A stretch of 64,000 nt of DNA from Anaerolineae bacterium (GTDB lineage: Bacteria; Chloroflexota; Anaerolineae; Anaerolineales; Villigracilaceae), in contig JAFLCF010000002.1 in assembly GCA_017303735.1 (NCBI GenBank), positions 4,532-68,531 of the forward strand, read 5' to 3'. Made by a program: the position numbers and the translations under genes. This document shows, in pieces, positions 1 through 10,300 of this stretch; within the stretch, counting starts at the first letter, position 1, and every line of letters begins with the position of its first letter. The notes under the pieces are model-generated. The model did not search any database and was not told the DNA's origin. It worked only from the letters and a program-made list of their open reading frames with translations.

Positions 1-2100
1 CTGGTCGAGCAGGCGTGCGGCACGCGGATACCCAATTCGCAGGCGGCGTTGTAACATGGAAGCCGAAGCGCGCTGCTGCTGGCGGACGATGGAAATGGCT
101 TGTTCCACCAAACCATCATCTTCATTTTCATCGGGTTCTTTCAACAGCATTTCCCACGGCGGTACTTCAACAGCGTCACTATCCCAATTCTTTTGCCAGT
201 AGGAAATGAGGCGCTCGATCTCCATATCGGTGATCATCACCCCTTGTGCGCGGACGGGATTGCCAACTTCAGGGTTGAGGAAGAGCATGTCACCACGCCC
301 CAACAGGGATTCTGCGCCGGTGTAATCAAGAATAACGCGGCTATCTGTGCCAGATGCAACGGCAAAAGCAAGACGAGCCGGGAAGTTGGCTTTGATGAGA
401 CCCGTAACCACATCGGTAGATGGACGCTGAGTTGCAACCACAAGATGAATACCCGTGGCGCGCGCCATCTGTGCAAGGCGGACAAGGTTGTGCTCGGTCT
501 GATCAGGGGCAGACATCATCAAATCGGCGAGTTCGTCGATCAATACAACGATGCGCGGAAGGGGTTGTCCGTCGGCGGAGCGGGAGACTTTCTTATTGTA
601 GGAATTCAGATCGCGGGCATGCATGGCTTCGAGCAGGCGGTAGCGATGTTCCATTTCGACCACCACCCAACGCAAGACACCCAGAATACGGTCGAGATTC
701 GTTTCAACTTTTCCATACAGATGTGGCAAGCCATTGAAGCGGATCAGCTCGACCATTTTCGAGTCGATCATCACCATGCGAAGTTCTTCGGGGGTGTTGT
801 TCATGGCAAGACATGCCGCAATGGACGTAATACAAACCGACTTACCAGAGCCTGTAGAACCTGCGATCAATAAGTGCGGCATACGGGCAAGGTCGGCGTT
901 GAGCGGGTTGCCAGAAACATCGCGTCCCAAGGCAACAGCCAAAGGTGCGCCAACTTTATAGAAGGCATCACTCTCCAACAACGCCCGCATACGGACGACG
1001 GAACTGCTTATATTGGGCACTTCGATGCCGACGTAAGGCTTGCCGGGAACCGGCGCTTCGATACGCAGACGTTGAGCAGAAAGCGCCAACGCAATATCTT
1101 TCTCAAGGGAGGCGATCTGCGCAACACGCACCTTCATCTGTTGCGCATCTTCTTCTTCGTTCCCTTTTTTGATGAAACCCGGTTGGACGGCGAACTGCGT
1201 CACCGACGGACCAACGCGATATCCGATGACTGTGGCAGGAATGCCAAACTCAGACAGGGTCTTCATGACCAGCCCGGCGGTTTGGTTAATGGTGCGTTCA
1301 TCAGCACGGACGGTTGAATCACCCATCAAAATGCTGAGTGGCGGAAGGTCTTCTCCGCGTGGGGGCGGCTTAAGCGTCTTCTCTGGTTTCTTTTCAGCGG
1401 ATTTCAATTGGGTGCGGAATTCAGGCGGAAGAGGTTGTGAACGTTTTTTCGGTGCAGCAGGTTTGACAGCTTGTTGCTCAACTTCGGCTGCAAGCTTCTC
1501 TTCAGGCATAGGCATCGAGACGATCACCGGCGCTTCATCACCTGCGATCTTCGTCAGCCAGGCTTCAAGTTTTGCCCAAAGCCCAAAGCCTGTTGCCACA
1601 GCTAATGCCCAAAGCAGGAACAAGACGAGAGAGCCGACAAGGCTGCCCATCATCTGCCATAACAAACGGACGAGTCCCCAACCCAGGCGCCCACCATCCA
1701 TGCCAGACTCGGCTCGGAAGAGGTCATTGCCCGAGAAAACAGCAAGCAAGCCGAGGGTTAAGAGAGCGGCGAGTTGAAGGGCAAGGATTTTCCCCCAGTG
1801 GACTGGAGTCCGTTCGCGTTGGAGTAGAGAGAATCCAAGATAGGCAATACCGGTCAGGATCAGGATGCTTCCCCAACCGAACCAGGTGCGCAGAATGCTG
1901 GCAATGGGAGTCAGGATGACGCCATCGGTCCAATTCCACAAGGCAAGAAATGCCATGAAGGCAAAAGCGATCAAGGCAACGCCGGCGGCATCACGAAGAA
2001 AGCGCCCGAATTGGTTATAGAAACGAGCCAGGCGTTCTAGCCAGTCGTTGCGGGGAGTGAACTCTTCCTGCTGGAAACGCCGGAGGTGGGGGTCGGTCAT
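1..2100 (-). CDS. ftsK: FtsK/SpoIIIE-type DNA translocase (3' end beyond window)
   Basis: Membrane-anchored, ATP-driven double-stranded DNA pump that clears chromosome termini from the division septum. The 700 codons in view show four hydrophobic segments at about residues 35-175, a Pro/Lys-rich linker, then the RecA-like motor. Walker A (AGSTGSGKS) lies near residue 410 and Walker B (VVLIDELADLM) near 517. The reading frame is open to the window edge, where the C-terminal winged-helix (gamma) domain is just beginning (KRAARLLDQ-like end), so the stop is outside. It starts 3 bp after the stop of the S1-domain gene, so the two are probably co-transcribed. The membrane segments plus motor make a soluble SftA-like paralogue unlikely. 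Confidence 0.95.
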   Translation of the reverse strand, partial: MTDPHLRRFQQEEFTPRNDWLERLARFYNQFGRFLRDAAGVALIAFAFMAFLALWNWTDGVILTPIASILRTWFGWGSILILTGIAYLGFSLLQRERTPVHWGKILALQLAALLTLGLLAVFSGNDLFRAESGMDGGRLGWGLVRLLWQMMGSLVGSLVLFLLWALAVATGFGLWAKLEAWLTKIAGDEAPVIVSMPMPEEKLAAEVEQQAVKPAAPKKRSQPLPPEFRTQLKSAEKKPEKTLKPPPRGEDLPPLSILMGDSTVRADERTINQTAGLVMKTLSEFGIPATVIGYRVGPSVTQFAVQPGFIKKGNEEEDAQQMKVRVAQIASLEKDIALALSAQRLRIEAPVPGKPYVGIEVPNISSSVVRMRALLESDAFYKVGAPLAVALGRDVSGNPLNADLARMPHLLIAGSTGSGKSVCITSIAACLAMNNTPEELRMVMIDSKMVELIRFNGLPHLYGKVETNLDRILGVLRWVVVEMEHRYRLLEAMHARDLNSYNKKVSRSADGQPLPRIVVLIDELADLMMSAPDQTEHNLVRLAQMARATGIHLVVATQRPSTDVVTGLIKANFPARLAFAVASGTDSRVILDYTGAESLLGRGDMLFLNPEVGNPVRAQGVMITDMEIERLISYWQKNWDSDAVEVPPWEMLLKEPDENEDDGLVEQAISIVRQQQRASASMLQRRLRIGYPRAARLLDQ

Positions 2101-2103
2101 TGC

Positions 2104-3072
2104 CTAGTCTAACCTCATACTAAACCCAAGGCGGTGATGCGCTGGGTCGAGGTGTAATACACGAACTTGAATGGACTGCCCTTCAGAAAGAATATCTTTA
2201 AGAAGCACCCCTTCAGCATGAGGAATCTCGGAAGAATGAACCAAGCCTTCCACACCAAATACATCGAGGCGGGCAAAGACACCATAGGAGAGCACGCTGG
2301 AGATCGTTGCGGCATGAATGGAATTGATCGGAAATTCACTGGCAGCATTCGTCCACGGATTGGGCATCAGGCGTTTCATGCTCAAAGCAACCCGGCAGCG
2401 TTCGGGGGCAAGATCTAGAACCTGCACATCGATGGAGCCTCCAAGCTTTACGAATTGCGACGGGTGCGTAACACGCCCCCAGGATAATTCAGAAATATGC
2501 ACGAGCCCTTCCACGCCGCCGAGGTCAACGAATACACCAAAGTCTGTGATGTTGGTCACCGTGCCACACACAGATTGACCCGCATGTAATGAATGGAACA
2601 GTTCGGCACGCTTGCCAGGCTCACTTTGTGCTGCGCGTTCCGAAAAGACCACACGACCATCTTCCGGCACGCACTCAATGACCTTTAAGTGCAGGGTACG
2701 CCCAATATAGGGTTCAAGGTCTTGAATACGGTTAAGGTTCTCTTTACCAGCCAGGTCTACCAAATGAGAGTGCGGAACAAAACCAAACAATCCGTTCCCT
2801 TCCACCAACAAGCCGCCGCGGTTTTGCCCGGTCACGGTCAGGTCAATGATACGGTCATTCATATATAGGTCTTTGACATGCGTCCAATTGACCGCAGGCT
2901 GTGAGGTTTCACTCTCTTGCGCCGCCGCCTCCCGCTTAACCTCGGGCTTGGGCGCTACCACACGATGGGTCGGTGAGTGCCGGCTTTCCTCCGCCAACAC
3001 AGAATCCCACCAGCCCTCATCCAGAACTGGAGCCGATCGATCATTTTTTCCTTTTCCATTTGCATCCGTCAT
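2104..3072 (-). CDS. S1 RNA-binding domain protein (three S1 repeats)
   Basis: A 322-residue protein related to ribosomal protein S1 that probably binds RNA or mRNA on the ribosome. Three S1 repeats are visible at about residues 66-146, 160-234 and 245-321; the second is the most canonical (ITDFGVFVDLGGVEGLVHIS). The first ~60 residues are acidic and low in complexity. The start was set at 3072 because a strong SD (AAAGGAGAA) sits 7 nt upstream. A longer frame to 3162 has no SD and adds an unconserved-looking N-terminus. Typical rpsA has four to six repeats, so this is a short form; whether it is the only S1 of the cell cannot be judged from here. Confidence 0.88.
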   Translation of the reverse strand: MTDANGKGKNDRSAPVLDEGWWDSVLAEESRHSPTHRVVAPKPEVKREAAAQESETSQPAVNWTHVKDLYMNDRIIDLTVTGQNRGGLLVEGNGLFGFVPHSHLVDLAGKENLNRIQDLEPYIGRTLHLKVIECVPEDGRVVFSERAAQSEPGKRAELFHSLHAGQSVCGTVTNITDFGVFVDLGGVEGLVHISELSWGRVTHPSQFVKLGGSIDVQVLDLAPERCRVALSMKRLMPNPWTNAASEFPINSIHAATISSVLSYGVFARLDVFGVEGLVHSSEIPHAEGVLLKDILSEGQSIQVRVLHLDPAHHRLGFSMRLD

Positions 3073-3169
3073 AACATTCTCCTTTTTAAATCGCCGCACC
3101 CATGATCTTGGCGCGCCCTCCACAAAATTTGCGCGAAAGACCATTCGACGTGTGTCTTCCAATAAAGGA

Positions 3170-5086
3170 CTAGCGTTCCAACTGATTTACTTCCATTTCA
3201 AGAATGGCTTTGGCTACTGCCTCGATGGCAACCCGCTGTTTACGGTATAAGTCCGCTTCAGACATGGCAAGCCGTGCAGCTACATCGCGGACTTTTCGCC
3301 CTTCGATGAATTTCATTTCAAGAATATTATACAGAATCCATTCGGTGGTGAACTTACGATCTCCACGCGGACGTACCTCGTCCACGGCGCGGCGCAGCAA
3401 GGTGCGCAAGGCATTGGATGTATTGCCGTCTTCTTCTGTTTCTGCCAGTTCACGCACCACTTGAAGGTTGGCAAGCGGATTATTCATGAACTTTGGTCCA
3501 CCCCAATAATGCGTGAGAGCATCCTTCACCCAGTTGGCAAGGTCCGCTTCTTGCGGAAGCGGCGCAGTCAACAGATTGGCATTGGTATCGTAGCGGCTGG
3601 CGGCACGCATGCGTTGGATCATTTCGACCTGCGGCTGAATATCTGCTAAAGAGCGGAAGACCCGTTGTTGAAGTTGGCGGTCTTCCAGGGCAAGAGCGGC
3701 TCGGTCTGCCAGCAGCCACAGTGCTTCACGCTGGTCTGTTTCCATGGAATTTTTTATTTCACTTTTTGCCACACCCAGCAAACCGAGCAAAGGCGGCAGT
3801 TCATCACGATCCATCTCGGGGCGTTTGCGGGTATAAAGCGGAAGAACCCAGTAATTCCCCCACTGGAATTCGCGCCTCATATCACTATTAATATGATCCA
3901 ATGCCTGTGTCAGGCTGTCTTGATCGAGCAGGGCGCGGTTCCCAGCCACAACTACAGGGAGCAAGGTTTCATCGTCTAATGCAGCTACAAAAGCAGATGG
4001 AGATTGCAAATGGTCGCGCACTGCCGCCAGAACCGATTCGAGGAATTGTTGCAGGTCGCTTTGGGTTAGCAGGCGTTCTTCCACATTTTGCAGCAATTCC
4101 AATTCGTTGCGGTCACGCCCAAAGAATAGCCACCGCTCCCACAAGGGTGCCGCAAACGTAATGGCGTGCTCCATCAGTAGAACCGAAGCAACTACTGTAA
4201 ACGGCACGAATGCCGAGTAGGGTGTTCCAAGAAGTTCTCCCCCGCGCCGTACAACCGTCATCAATGCCAAGGTAGCGGATGCGGTAACCGGTCCACGCAT
4301 GATCCATTTGAACAGTCGGCTTTTGATGACGCGGTCTGGCCATGAAACGCCAAAGAACGCCACTGCATACGCCATCACGATCACCAAAACGGCTACAAGC
4401 ACATTGATGACCAATGCCGTGGTCCAAAACAAAAATTGATGATCAGCCGCCAGCGTATAACCGAACAAAAGATAGGGGTAGGAACCCAGCGCCGGGGCGG
4501 TCGCACCAGCCATCAGGTAGAGCATGCGCCGCCGCCCTGAGCGCGTCAACATTAGATTATAGGCTCGCGAAAAATTGACCCCTGCCCAAACCATCGTAAT
4601 CACGTAGAAGATCGTGAATACCTCTGTCCACATCGTGCGCTGGAGGTGGGGCGCGGGTTTCCCATCCGGCACAATGGGACCAAGCAAATACCCAAATGCA
4701 AGCAAAACAAGGAAGATCGCAGAGATCGCATACATGCCGCGCACAGCAATTCGGCGGCGTCCACGCGAAGGGCGTCCTGCCGTAACGAGCAAAGCATCTG
4801 AAAGATGCAGGTACGCGGCCGGAAGGAATGCCAGACCAAACCACTGCAAACGTAGCAACAAGTCCAGTGTTTGAATGGAGACAGTATTATCTTGAAGAGA
4901 TTCGGCTGTGAAAACGATCACCACACATAGAAGGATGATCGCGAACGAACGAGCCACCCTATCACGCAAATTAAATGAAAGCGAATACAGAAACAACGAG
5001 AATGCTGTGATGGCAATTCCCGCCGTCAGTATTTGATTGATCGCTTTGAGCCCCGCCAGCAAGGTTTCTGGCCAACCGTTAATCAT
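3170..5086 (-). CDS. Membrane sensor-like protein: N-terminal 7TM-type region, GAF-like middle, C-terminal helical domain
   Basis: A 638-residue protein I do not recognise as a named family. Residues ~15-300 are a series of hydrophobic helices resembling the 7TM input module of some histidine kinases. Residues ~330-500 look like a degenerate GAF domain. There is no H-box, N-box or G-box, so it is not a histidine kinase. The last ~90 residues are charged and helical and include RKVRDVAARLAMSEADLYRK, which resembles a helix-turn-helix (the 'xVAxxLxxSxxxLYRK' pattern of FIS or sigma-4 type folds). This suggests a membrane-tethered regulator (inference). It lies 97 bp upstream of the S1 gene on the same strand. 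Start ATG at 5086; no strong SD. Confidence 0.7.
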   Translation of the reverse strand: MINGWPETLLAGLKAINQILTAGIAITAFSLFLYSLSFNLRDRVARSFAIILLCVVIVFTAESLQDNTVSIQTLDLLLRLQWFGLAFLPAAYLHLSDALLVTAGRPSRGRRRIAVRGMYAISAIFLVLLAFGYLLGPIVPDGKPAPHLQRTMWTEVFTIFYVITMVWAGVNFSRAYNLMLTRSGRRRMLYLMAGATAPALGSYPYLLFGYTLAADHQFLFWTTALVINVLVAVLVIVMAYAVAFFGVSWPDRVIKSRLFKWIMRGPVTASATLALMTVVRRGGELLGTPYSAFVPFTVVASVLLMEHAITFAAPLWERWLFFGRDRNELELLQNVEERLLTQSDLQQFLESVLAAVRDHLQSPSAFVAALDDETLLPVVVAGNRALLDQDSLTQALDHINSDMRREFQWGNYWVLPLYTRKRPEMDRDELPPLLGLLGVAKSEIKNSMETDQREALWLLADRAALALEDRQLQQRVFRSLADIQPQVEMIQRMRAASRYDTNANLLTAPLPQEADLANWVKDALTHYWGGPKFMNNPLANLQVVRELAETEEDGNTSNALRTLLRRAVDEVRPRGDRKFTTEWILYNILEMKFIEGRKVRDVAARLAMSEADLYRKQRVAIEAVAKAILEMEVNQLER

Positions 5087-5136
5087 ACAGCCCTTCCAAT
5101 AAAATGGTGCTGGAACCAGCTCCCGCCGATTCCCAC

Positions 5137-5676
5137 TTACTTCAATACTTTAGCAAAAAACAATGCAACATCTTTATTGAGGTAGTACTGGTCATTATAC
5201 CCGCAGAACTCGAAACCGGATTTTTGCGCCAGCCGGATCGCCGCAACATTTTTCGACTGCATCTCCATGATAAACCGACGATGCGCTCGCGACTCCGCCC
5301 AAGCCTGCCCAGCCGCCAATAAAGCGGATGCCACGCCCTTACGTCGACTCGCCACATCGACTGCCAGATCCATCACCCACACCGTGGATGCGGTTCCACG
5401 CTCCAGAAGGCTGATGTACCCAGCCGGATCTGCGCCCAATACAGCGGTGTACATCATCGAACGCTTGATCCAGTCATCGGCGAGCGCAAAATGGTTATGT
5501 GGGTATTGAATTTGAATGGCACGCGGCAGGCGCACTTCACGAAACGTGGTGGCTACCTGCCCGCTATCGCGCCGAAACTCCAATTGCCAGACCGATTCAC
5601 TCGTCACAGAATGGTCGATACCCATCAAACGCGTCAGGTCGGTGGCGACCGTAGGGCGGATCTGTATTTCAGACAT
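5137..5676 (-). CDS. GNAT family N-acetyltransferase
   Basis: A 179-residue acetyl-CoA-dependent acyltransferase of the GNAT fold. The acetyl-CoA binding motif A is visible as VDVASRRKGVASALLAA (R/Q-x-x-G-x-G/A type), preceded by a beta strand (VWVMDLAVD). The C-terminal part (RLAQKSGFEFCGYND) matches the RimI-like end of the family. The substrate is unknown; an amino-terminal or small-molecule amine are equally possible. It lies between the membrane sensor gene (50-bp gap) and a small membrane protein gene (19-bp gap), all on the minus strand, so may be part of the same transcript. Confidence 0.85.
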   Translation of the reverse strand: MSEIQIRPTVATDLTRLMGIDHSVTSESVWQLEFRRDSGQVATTFREVRLPRAIQIQYPHNHFALADDWIKRSMMYTAVLGADPAGYISLLERGTASTVWVMDLAVDVASRRKGVASALLAAGQAWAESRAHRRFIMEMQSKNVAAIRLAQKSGFEFCGYNDQYYLNKDVALFFAKVLK

Positions 5677-5695
5677 TAATTCGATTCTACCTTTT

Positions 5696-6373
5696 TTATT
5701 GATTGACTATTACTTGCACCGGCACGATACACGGGGTCAGGATCGTGCCCTGATTATCAACCACCACCAGCCGCAATTGATAATCACCGGGTGTCAGCGC
5801 AGTTGTATCCCAACGCCCAAGCGAACCTTGAATGACAGCCACACGCCCGGCGGCGATGGTTGCCCAGGAATCGCTTCCGCTGGGGGCAATTTCATATTTA
5901 TAAAAGCCAAAGTTCGGAATATTCACCGTGCCGGTCAATTCGACCACACCTTTGATCTCATCTCCCGCTTCCGGGAAGGTTAACTCAAGCTGACCCGGGG
6001 TACAACCTGCCGCGTTCGGTTGGGCAGCCTGGGGTTGACCCGCGATCTGTGTCAATAGTTCGGGTGAGAGTGTACCTGTTGGCGTTGAGATCAGGTCGAG
6101 TGTGGGCGTTGCAAGAAAAAAATCAGATGGAAGCCCAGGCACGATAAACGACACTGCAAAAAATTCGACGCAGAAAAAGATAACGATCAGGATGGATATC
6201 AAAGCAGAGCGTCCTAAACGCCGTGAAGAGAACTCTCGTTCCAGGCTAAAGACCGCCACCCGCCATTCATTCCACGAACGAAAGAGCCAGCGAAAGGAGA
6301 ACAAGGCTCCGATCGCCAGCACGATATAGATCAAAGCCTCGTAGGTTGAAATAAATTTTAGAAAAGCTACCAT
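5696..6373 (-). CDS. Membrane protein with extracytoplasmic Ig-like domain
   Basis: About 225 residues of unknown function. Two hydrophobic helices (near residues 8-30 and 50-75) flank a basic loop. A Thr/Pro-rich linker follows (TPTLDLISTPTGT), then a ~100-residue beta-rich exported domain with the pattern ELTFPEAGDEIKGVVELTGT...YELRLVVVDNQG typical of bacterial Ig-like/'TGTA' modules. The ATG at 6373 is preferred because it starts at a hydrophobic helix. A GTG at 6406 would overlap the phosphorylase gene by 20 bp and add 11 residues; neither has a clear SD. Its role is probably at the cell surface or in envelope structure (inference). Confidence 0.7.
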   Translation of the reverse strand: MVAFLKFISTYEALIYIVLAIGALFSFRWLFRSWNEWRVAVFSLEREFSSRRLGRSALISILIVIFFCVEFFAVSFIVPGLPSDFFLATPTLDLISTPTGTLSPELLTQIAGQPQAAQPNAAGCTPGQLELTFPEAGDEIKGVVELTGTVNIPNFGFYKYEIAPSGSDSWATIAAGRVAVIQGSLGRWDTTALTPGDYQLRLVVVDNQGTILTPCIVPVQVIVNQ

Positions 6374-6386
6374 CGACGACCGTGCG

Positions 6387-7223
6387 CTACATTCCGCGCA
6401 GAACACCCCGAACGATCGCTTCGATCTTGGGAGTAATCACTCTGCCCGCTTCGATGACCTCTTCGTGGGTGGTGATGGTGGAGCCATCTAAATTGGCTTT
6501 ATTGCTGATACCGGAAAGCCCCAACACACGCATCCCACCGTGTCGGGCAATGATCACCTCCGGCACCGTGGACATGCCAACTGCATCCACACCGGCAAGA
6601 CGCAGGAAGCGCAAATCGGCGGGAGACTCGAAGGAGGGTCCGCTCAACCCGGCATAAACGCCTTCACGCAGGGTTAAATTATTTTTCTTTGCTACATCAC
6701 GCGCAAGATCAAAATACTCGCGGTCATACGGCTGGCTCATATCGGGAAAGCGTGGTCCGATCTCGTCGAGGTTGGGTCCCATCAACGGATTCAAACCAGA
6801 CATCCCCATCAGGTTCAATTGATCGGTGATCAACATCACATCGCCAGGCGCAAACTCTGAATTGACTCCGCCAGCAGCATTGGTAACGAACATGCTTTTC
6901 ACGCCCAAGCGGTGCATCACACGCACAGGTAGGGTCACCTGCCCCATGGTGTAGCCTTCATAATAATGAATGCGTCCCTGCATGACGATGACGGGCTTCC
7001 CTTCCAGCTCGCCGATCACGAAACGACCTACATGTCCGTGAACTGTGGAGGTGGGAAAGTTCGGTAGATCACTGTATGGGATGTGAATCGGATTCTGGAC
7101 AGAATCAGCCAGACCGTTAAGCCCTGAGCCGAGAATTAATCCGACCACCGGTTGAATGGAGATCCGGCTCCGTACCATATTTGTGACTTCATCAATCTGT
7201 GCGAGGGAAATAAAACTTTGCAT
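6387..7223 (-). CDS. punA: Purine nucleoside phosphorylase (trimeric, class I)
   Basis: Phosphorolysis of purine (deoxy)ribonucleosides to free base and (deoxy)ribose-1-phosphate in purine salvage. At 278 residues it has the length of trimeric PNPs. Diagnostic motifs are a phosphate-binding GSGLN near residue 33, HGHVGRFVIGE, GRIHYYEGY, NAAGG, YAGLSGPSFES and the base-binding VGMSTVPEVIIARH, followed by ISNKAN. The ISN(K/M)A region is typical of the guanosine/inosine-preferring PNP or MTAP branch; PNP is favoured over MTAP by the GRIHYYEGY motif. The SD-like AAGG is 9 nt before the ATG. It is divergent from the HD-GYP gene. Confidence 0.93.
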   Translation of the reverse strand: MQSFISLAQIDEVTNMVRSRISIQPVVGLILGSGLNGLADSVQNPIHIPYSDLPNFPTSTVHGHVGRFVIGELEGKPVIVMQGRIHYYEGYTMGQVTLPVRVMHRLGVKSMFVTNAAGGVNSEFAPGDVMLITDQLNLMGMSGLNPLMGPNLDEIGPRFPDMSQPYDREYFDLARDVAKKNNLTLREGVYAGLSGPSFESPADLRFLRLAGVDAVGMSTVPEVIIARHGGMRVLGLSGISNKANLDGSTITTHEEVIEAGRVITPKIEAIVRGVLRGM

Positions 7224-7284
7224 TCAAACTACCTTTTTCTTGGATTACAAACCGGCGCAGCCCCGAATACCTGTTTGTGGTGGC

Positions 7285-7290
7285 ATTATA
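7285..7290 (-). promoter_or_regulatory. -10 element for the purine nucleoside phosphorylase gene
   Basis: A perfect TATAAT on the minus strand lies 62 nt upstream of the phosphorylase ATG, in the 138-bp divergent gap with the HD-GYP gene. No convincing -35 was found at 16-18 bp, so this is a partial promoter call. Confidence 0.35.
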
Positions 7291-7361
7291 TCAGAAATCG
7301 ATTGGCTATCTTTTTGAGGGATTCCAAGGCTTACGACTACGCTAGATAAATTTGATTTCTT

Positions 7362-10300
7362 ATGCTATCCTCTAGCCACATGAAATACCCTGCTGAAAAA
7401 AATTTCAATGTTCTTATCTCTCTGATGTTGGAAGGGCTCGGTGTGGGGCTAATCCTGGTTCCCAGCCATCTTAACCTCACGAATAGCGGCTTCCCTGTTG
7501 CCATGCATGGATTTGTAGGGTTGATGTGTTTTTTCAGCGGTCTTTCCCTTCAAGTCATTTCGGTCTGGAATGTTTCAAAAAGAAAAACGCTAATCATCAA
7601 GTCATTGGCATTCATATTGCTGCTCATTTCCGGGGGCATGATCTTGCAAAGAGGGCAGCCGATCGGGGCTTTTGCTTTTTTTACGGCAGGGGTCATGCAG
7701 TTGGTATTGCTTTTACCGTTATCTGACCGCTTCCGCCAAGTTGATATATTCCAATTGACGGTTGTGCTGATAACCTTTTCGGCTGGGATGGTCTTGCCGA
7801 TCTCCGATCTGGATTTTTCAACAGCGAATGCGTTCATTCCATCTTTGGGAGCTGTATTTCTGATCACTGCATTTCTTGGCGGCGCAACCATCATTTTGCC
7901 TACCCAGAAATATGCCGAGGCACTCAATCGCTTACAGATCATCCCGTGGTTGATCATTGCCTGTCTCATTTTGTTGATCGACAGCGACAACTTGGTTGCA
8001 CCGGTAGCCATCATTGCCATGCTGGTCGTGGAACGTCTGATCCCATGGGAACGCCTCCAGGTGCCAGAGGATGATATTCTCAGCCGCCGAGTGGTGATGA
8101 TCGCTTTTTTTGCAGAGTTGGCATTATTGATCTTTATAGGAGCCCTGCTCTTTACGATCGACTCAGGGTATGAAAGCCATGCCCCAACCATTCTAACGGT
8201 TCGTGAAGCAACGCTTGCTTTCTTCATCGTATTTTCGGTGATGCTTTATTACGCCACTTCCACGGTGATCATGACCACCAGCGGTCTTATTCAGGAATTG
8301 AACAAGACCGGCAACGAACCCAACGAGGACGCAGAATTCACAGAGATTTCAGCCACTCTGTGGAGTCACCGGCTTGACCGATACCTGCGACCATTCATGA
8401 TGACCCCGGAAGGGATTCGCGGACGCATCCAAACGGAACAAGTTAACAAACTCTCGCGCCAGGTGGGAATCGAGAAAAAACGCAATGCGCAATTGATGCT
8501 TTTACTTGAGCTCAGTCAACAGCTTGAAAATCAACTTGACCAGCCGGTTTCGGCTCAACTTGCCGTTAATACTCTTGAACGGGCTACCAATTGCGGACTG
8601 GCACTGATCTTCATCCATGAACATGAGCAAAAAGAGTTCATGCTGCTTGCCGCAACAGGCAGCCAAAAACACTTGATCCCAGTAGAGTACCGCCAGGATG
8701 TTGATAAAGGCGTCATCGGGCGTGCCCTGCGCCAGCGCAAGACACAGATCGTCAACGATATCCGCCAGGACCCGGATTTTATTGCCTTCAAAGGTGAAAC
8801 CAGCCTGTCCCTGATCGCGATCCCGCTGATCTATAATGGGCATGTCCATGGGATGATCACACTCAGCAACGAAAGACCCAATGCATTTACCAGCCTTGAG
8901 ATCGGGCTTGCAGAAACAGTCGCCGCCGAGTTGGCACGCGCATGGGAACAATCTGGCTATCATGCACGCCTGAAAAACCTGATCCAAACCGGCAGTCAAC
9001 TTTCCTCTGCACTCGACCCAGAAGCGACTGCAAAAGAGGTCGCCTCGATTTCACGAGACATTACACAGGCAAAATTCACCTACATTTATATTCAGCTCGG
9101 GCATGAACAGGAACGCGATTACATCCAACGAGCTTCCTCTGGAGCTGCCCCACTTTTGTTCGAATGTTTGACAGACCCAGACACATCTGATGATTTGATC
9201 TCGATTGCATTGCACGCCTCACAGCCGTTTCGAATCCGCGATGTTCGAAAATACGAAAAAACATCAAAACTGAAGCTTGATAACGCAGGTTTGCGAAGCC
9301 TGCTCGTCATTCCCATCCGCTGGCATAATGTGAACATTGGGGCGATCTTTGCCTTCGGAAAACAAAAGGAAGTCTTCTTTACTGAGAATGACGAATCATT
9401 GGCGGAACTGATCTCCATTCAGGCAGGCGGCGCTTTTGAAAGTGCCTGGCTTCAACAGGAATTAAGATCCTCCTTGCGCATTACATCCCTGCTCTATCGG
9501 TTGAGCAACCAGATCATCCAGGCTGAAAACATAGAAGATGCCGCATCAGACATCGCCCAAACCGCCCACAAACTCGGAAAGAATTTTGCCACCGGCATCG
9601 TACTTCTCGATTCAGAAAATGAGGTCATTGCAAAAGTAAGGGTCGAAGAAGATGGCAGTATCGATATTAATTCCGATCACCCCATGCAATTGATTCAAAA
9701 CACAATGGCTTCCGGGCAAATGATCGAATTCTCCCTTGGCGAATCCATCCTAAGAACTCTGATGCCCATTCAGACATCGGTTCGAAGATATGGCGTGATC
9801 TGGATGGACACTCACGAAGAATCTGCGAAACCTGCCGCCAGCTCCAATGACCTGCAAGCCCTCATCAATCAAGCTGCCGTCGCATTGGAACGTTCCCTGC
9901 TATTGGTCGAGTCTCGTCGTCAAGCCATGGAGATCAAGAACGCCTACGATATGCTCGAAGCCACCTATGATCAAACCCTCGCCTCGCTCACCTCTGCCCT
10001 CGATGCACGCGACCGCGAAACAGAGGGACATAGCATAAGAGTTACCCATCTGGCTGTGAAACTCGGCGAAGCATTGGGCTATTCACCGGAACAACTCAAG
10101 ATCCTTGAACGCGGCTCACTTCTTCACGACATTGGCAAGATCGGCATCAGCGATACCATCTTGCATAAACCAGGTCCCCTCACTGAAGACGAATGGAAGA
10201 TCATGAGGCTTCACCCCGATATTGGTGCAAAGATCGTGGCAGGCATTCCATTCCTTGAAGATACCATCCCCCTCATCCGACATCATCAGGAGCGTTGGGA

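Noticed and set aside
100..873. Long plus-strand open frame
   Set aside because: It lies antisense inside ftsK, which has Walker A/B and full motif support; the plus-strand translation shows no family pattern.
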